Assembly (NCBI GenBank): GCA_017408625.1
Contig: JAFQUG010000214.1
Span: 1-9,489, forward strand
Direction: 5' to 3'
DNA from: Clostridia bacterium
GTDB taxonomy: Bacteria > Bacillota_A > Clostridia > Oscillospirales > CAG-272
Length of the DNA stretch: 9,489 nt
Below are positions 7,759 to 9,489 of this stretch, one piece after another. How positions within the stretch are numbered: position 1 is the first letter of the stretch; each line of letters opens with the position of its first letter. The notes beneath the pieces are model-generated. The model searched no databases. It was not told where the DNA came from and saw only the letters and a list, made by a program, of their open reading frames with translations. Position numbers and translations under genes: made by a program.

Positions 7759-7795
7759 GCCGTTTTTCCTTGCACGCAGCAGGGCAAAAAACGGC
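7759..7795 (-). promoter_or_regulatory. 5' leader hairpin of the yicC operon
   Basis: GCCGTTTTT pairs with AAAAACGGC (9 bp, positions 7759-7767 and 7787-7795), and a short inner CCT/AGG pairing is possible. The transcript from the promoter at 7806-7834 should start near 7799, so the stem lies only a few bases from the mRNA 5' end and about 8 bases before the Shine-Dalgarno. No U-run follows, so it is not a terminator. A 5' stem of this kind could protect the mRNA from 5'-end decay; that role is inferred. Confidence 0.6.
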
Positions 7796-7805
7796 ATATA
7801 TAATT

Positions 7806-7834
7806 ATTGTACCCGATTTCGGCGCAATTGTCAA
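7806..7834 (-). promoter_or_regulatory. Sigma-A promoter of the yicC-rsmB operon
   Basis: On the minus strand a perfect -35 TTGACA (7834-7829) and a -10 TACAAT (7811-7806) are separated by exactly 17 bases. Transcription would start near 7799, leaving a leader of about 60 bases before the yicC TTG. It is the only near-consensus minus-strand promoter I found, so it probably drives all eight genes. Confidence 0.85.
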
Positions 7835-7949
7835 CACAGAAAACGAAAAAAGTGAAGAATCAAGCCGTGAGAATGCAGGATTATTTCTTGCTTTTGTGAA
7901 TTATCTTGAAAAAACCTTGCGTTCGCCGCAAAAAATGTGCAAAACCCTC

Positions 7950-7978
7950 TTGAAAAAGGCGTGGAATTGGTGTATAAT
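7950..7978 (+). promoter_or_regulatory. Sigma-A promoter of efp
   Basis: TTGAAA (7950-7955) and a perfect TATAAT (7973-7978) are 17 bases apart. Transcription would start near 7985, about 50 bases before efp. The -35 boxes of the two divergent promoters are about 115 bases apart, so the units need not interfere directly. Confidence 0.82.
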
Positions 7979-7995
7979 AAAATGAACTGTATAAT
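7967..7995 (+). promoter_or_regulatory. Possible second overlapping efp promoter
   Basis: The octamer TGTATAAT occurs at 7971-7978 and again at 7988-7995, exactly 17 bases apart. The second copy provides a perfect -10 (7990-7995), with a weak -35 TTGGTG (7967-7972) at 17-base spacing. An AATATT inverted repeat (8004-8009 and 8017-8022) follows just before the Shine-Dalgarno. Confidence 0.35.
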
Positions 7996-8036
7996 CAGAC
8001 CAAAATATTCACGGTTAATATTGGAGGACAAACAAA

Positions 8037-8594
8037 ATGGTAGTAGCTGGCGATTTTAAGAACGGCATCACTTTTGATATGGACGGTAACGTATTCCAGG
8101 TTATCGAATTCCAGCACGTAAAGCCCGGTAAGGGTGCAGCATTCGTGCGCACCAAGATCAAGAACGTCATTACCGGCACTGTTGTGGAAAGAACCTTCTC
8201 TCCCACAGATAAGTTCGAGAATGCATACATCGACAGAAAGGATATGCAGTATTCCTACGACGATGGCGACCTGTATCACTTCATGGATACCGAGACCTGG
8301 GAAGAGACCCTGGTTGCTCACGATAAGGTTGGCGATTCCTTCAAGTTCGTAAAGGAAGAAATGTTCTGCAAGATCATGTCCTACAAGGGCAACATCTTCG
8401 CAGTAGAGCCCCCCACATTCGTAGAGCTTGAGGTTACCGATACCGATCCCGGCTTTGCAGGCAACACCGCAACCAACACCCTCAAGCCCGCAACTCTGGA
8501 AACCGGCGCTGAGATCAAGGTTCCCCTGTTCATCAACGTAGGCGACGTGCTCAAGATCGACACCAGAACCGGCGAGTATCTGTCCAGAGCATAA
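8037..8594 (+). CDS. efp: Elongation factor P
   Basis: EF-P binds ribosomes stalled at polyproline stretches, between the P and E sites, and promotes peptide bond formation. The 185-residue protein has the family's three beta-barrel domains: the KOW-like N domain with [16 protein letters not shown], where Lys32 at the loop tip is the usual site of modification, then the OB domain, then the C-terminal domain ending TGEYLSRA. The modification enzyme is not in view, so whether Lys32 carries lysyl, hydroxypentanoyl or nothing is unknown. GGAGG (8023-8027) lies 9 bases before the ATG. It is first in a two-gene unit with the acidic zinc-ribbon protein gene 48 bases downstream. Confidence 0.97.
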   Translation: MVVAGDFKNGITFDMDGNVFQVIEFQHVKPGKGAAFVRTKIKNVITGTVVERTFSPTDKFENAYIDRKDMQYSYDDGDLYHFMDTETWEETLVAHDKVGDSFKFVKEEMFCKIMSYKGNIFAVEPPTFVELEVTDTDPGFAGNTATNTLKPATLETGAEIKVPLFINVGDVLKIDTRTGEYLSRA

Positions 8595-8642
8595 TTTTCC
8601 TGCGGCAAGGGCCGAAAATCAACAGAAAGGAAAAGAGTAATT

Positions 8643-9170
8643 ATGACCATTACCGAAAAGGCTGCTTACCTGAAGGGTTTGGCAGAAGGCTTGAATTACG
8701 ATAAGGAGAGCGCAGAGGGCAAGCTGCTGTCCGCGCTGATCGAGCTGACTTCCGATCTTGCTGACCTGGTTGACGAGCTCGACGAGGATCTGGCTGATCT
8801 GGAGGAATACGTAGACGAGATCGATACCGATCTTGGCGACGTTGAGGACTATCTCCTGGACGAGGGCGATTACGACTTCGACGAGGACGACGAGGACTGG
8901 GATGACGAGGATTGGGAAGAGTGCGACGGCGACTGCGAAAGCTGCGGCTTGGAGTGCGACATCCCCTTTGACGATGACTTAGAGGATCTTGAGGACGAGT
9001 TCGAGGAGATCTTTGAGGTCGAGTGCCCCTCTTGCGGCGAGATCATTTGCTTTGAGGGCGATATCGACGAGGACAATCTGCGTTGCCCCGCATGCGGCGA
9101 AAAGTTCGCTTGCATCATCGACGAGGACGACGTTGAGGACCTCGAGGCTCTCGACGGCGACGAGGAGTAA
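8643..9170 (+). CDS. Acidic CD1247-like zinc-ribbon protein
   Basis: This 175-residue protein resembles the clostridial CD1247 N-terminal domain family: KAAYLKGLAEGLNYD...EGKLLSALIEL at the start, then an acidic helical region with heptad-like LADLVDELDEDLADLEEYVDEIDTDL (39-64) that may form a coiled coil. The middle is almost pure Asp/Glu. A zinc ribbon closes the protein: CPSC (128-131) and CPAC (148-151), with Cys136 and Cys157 nearby. By my count 74 residues are acidic and 6 are Lys/Arg. A further cluster, C-x3-C-x2-C-x3-C (94, 98, 101, 105), sits in the acidic stretch and is not a feature I recall for the family. AAAGGA precedes the ATG by 11 bases. There is no signal peptide or membrane segment, so it is probably cytosolic. 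Its function is unknown; pairing with efp suggests a link to translation. Confidence 0.85.
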   Translation: MTITEKAAYLKGLAEGLNYDKESAEGKLLSALIELTSDLADLVDELDEDLADLEEYVDEIDTDLGDVEDYLLDEGDYDFDEDDEDWDDEDWEECDGDCESCGLECDIPFDDDLEDLEDEFEEIFEVECPSCGEIICFEGDIDEDNLRCPACGEKFACIIDEDDVEDLEALDGDEE

Positions 9171-9214
9171 TTCCGCAAAAGGGAAGAATCCCAAAAGGGA
9201 ACTCCCAAATATGA

Positions 9215-9244
9215 TTCAGGGTGCTGCATTCGCAGCACCCTGAA
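9215..9244 (+). terminator. 13-bp hairpin after the efp unit
   Basis: TTCAGGGTGCTGC (9215-9227) pairs perfectly with GCAGCACCCTGAA (9232-9244) around the loop ATTC. It lies 44 bases after the acidic protein gene's stop. Stem strength and position suit a transcription terminator, but the following bases (ATACCGAAATTG) are not a U-run, so it may instead be an mRNA-end protector. Two small GGG/CCC hairpins (9181-9192 and 9197-9206) precede it. Confidence 0.5.
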
Positions 9245-9405
9245 ATACCGAAATTGACATCACGGGATGCAGCGCAGATGGCAGTGCTTCCGGTTTGGGA
9301 GCATGCAGGCAGTTTCCTGCCGTGAGTTTTCTAAAACGCTGAAAACCCTTGAAAACACTCACTTTTTCGGGTGTTACCCTTTTCAAAAAAACACCGACAA
9401 AATGT

Positions 9406-9441
9406 TTTGACCACAGATTTGACCACTTACGGAAATTGACC
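9406..9441 (+). repeat. Repeated TTTGACCAC motif
   Basis: TTTGACCAC occurs at 9406-9414 and 9418-9426, 12 bases apart, and a third core TTGACC lies at 9436-9441. The copies are directly repeated and sit just upstream of the tRNA gene. They may be protein-binding sites (regulator or recombinase arm sites), and one may act as a -35 box. Confidence 0.55.
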
Positions 9442-9447
9442 TAAAAA
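9419..9447 (+). promoter_or_regulatory. Possible promoter for the tRNA gene
   Basis: TTGACC (9419-9424), the middle copy of the repeated motif, is followed after 17 bases by TAAAAA (9442-9447), a weak -10. Transcription would start about 12 bases before the tRNA. The match is modest, so this is tentative. Confidence 0.35.
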
Positions 9448-9466
9448 TCGAATATTTTTCACACTT

Positions 9467-9489
9467 CGGGGTGTGGCGCAGTTGGTAGC
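9467..9489 (+). tRNA. 5' part of a tRNA gene, probably tRNA-Pro
   Basis: The last 23 bases fit the start of a tRNA: acceptor strand CGGGGTG (1-7), T8, G9, D-stem GCGC (10-13), A14, the loop with G18-G19, then GC beginning the other D-stem strand. A C at position 1 is typical of bacterial tRNA-Pro. The anticodon lies beyond the window, so the identity is inferred. The gene is cut by the window edge, not broken. Confidence 0.7.

Larger units (their letters stand above)
9245..9466. other. Gene-free structured stretch before the tRNA gene
   Basis: I see no convincing coding sequence here. The stretch holds a hairpin GCA-(G)-TGCTTCC with GGGAGCA-TGC (9281-9306, one bulged base), directly followed by GGCAG/CTGCC (9308-9321) and then GTGAGTTTT. 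Next come three AAAAC motifs (9333, 9342, 9352). GTGTT (9371-9375) can pair either with AACAC (9354-9358) or, as GGTGTT, with AACACC (9390-9395), giving two exclusive folds. A lone TTGACA at 9254 has no matching -10. This could be a second terminator, an unrecognised small RNA, or the edge of an integrated element; I cannot decide. Confidence 0.4.

Noticed and set aside
7043..7855. 270-codon plus-strand open frame opposite yicC
   Set aside because: Covers yicC and its promoter; yicC matches a known family and this frame does not.
7917..7926. Small hairpin TTGCG/CGCAA near a T-run on the minus strand
   Set aside because: The stem is only 5 bp, and it would terminate transcription from efp towards yicC for which no gene exists.
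8595..8618. TTTTC...GAAAA imperfect hairpin between efp and the acidic gene
   Set aside because: A 4-base bulge breaks the stem and no U-run follows; it is too weak to call as a terminator or attenuator.
8870..9238. Ser-rich 122-codon minus-strand frame opposite the acidic gene
   Set aside because: Ser-rich text is what GAC/GAG codons give when read from the opposite strand, so it is an artefact of the acidic run.
9254..9282. TTGACA as a promoter after the efp unit
   Set aside because: A perfect -35 box, but the bases at 16-18 spacing (around GATGGC) are nothing like a -10.
1..9489. Defence system, CRISPR array, toxin-antitoxin pair or transposase
   Set aside because: All long frames are assigned to housekeeping families and no array-like repeats or mobile-element genes are visible.

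Overview
The window looks like chromosomal housekeeping DNA from a fairly GC-rich Firmicute of the class Clostridia. The evidence is the gene content (RemA/DUF370, a YugP-type membrane zinc protease and a CD1247-type acidic zinc-ribbon protein beside efp), strong AGGAGG-type ribosome binding sites, and a gene order matching the conserved Gram-positive yicC-remA-(gmk)-rpoZ-(coaBC)-priA-def-fmt-rsmB cluster. I cannot name the genus.

Layout: positions 73-7738 form one long minus-strand operon, read right to left: yicC, remA, rpoZ, priA, def, fmt, a YugP-like protease gene and rsmB. Gaps are mostly short and rsmB starts inside the stop codon of the protease gene. The operon appears to be driven by a near-consensus sigma-A promoter (TTGACA-17-TACAAT, 7834-7806), and its transcript would begin with a hairpin. 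A divergent plus-strand unit starts at a second good promoter (TTGAAA-17-TATAAT, 7950-7978), with a possible overlapping second promoter. It carries efp (elongation factor P) and a very acidic Cys-rich protein gene. After it comes a gene-free stretch of about 300 bases with several hairpins, short direct repeats and the 5' part of a tRNA gene, probably tRNA-Pro, cut by the window edge.

Functionally the genes cover protein synthesis and its quality control (Fmt adds and Def removes the N-formyl group, EF-P relieves polyproline stalling, RsmB methylates 16S rRNA), transcription (omega subunit), replication restart (PriA), RNA turnover (YicC) and gene regulation (RemA).

I found no defence system, CRISPR array, transposase or clearly new multi-gene system. 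The points most worth a second look are: (1) a 60-base three-stem inverted-repeat element between yicC and remA; (2) the absence of gmk and coaBC from their usual places; (3) an acidic CD1247-like protein with an extra four-cysteine cluster; (4) a GC-rich palindromic repeat that includes the rsmB stop codon; (5) the structured, repeat-bearing stretch before the partial tRNA. Three start codons (yicC TTG, priA GTG, rsmB ATG) differ from the longest-ORF choice.
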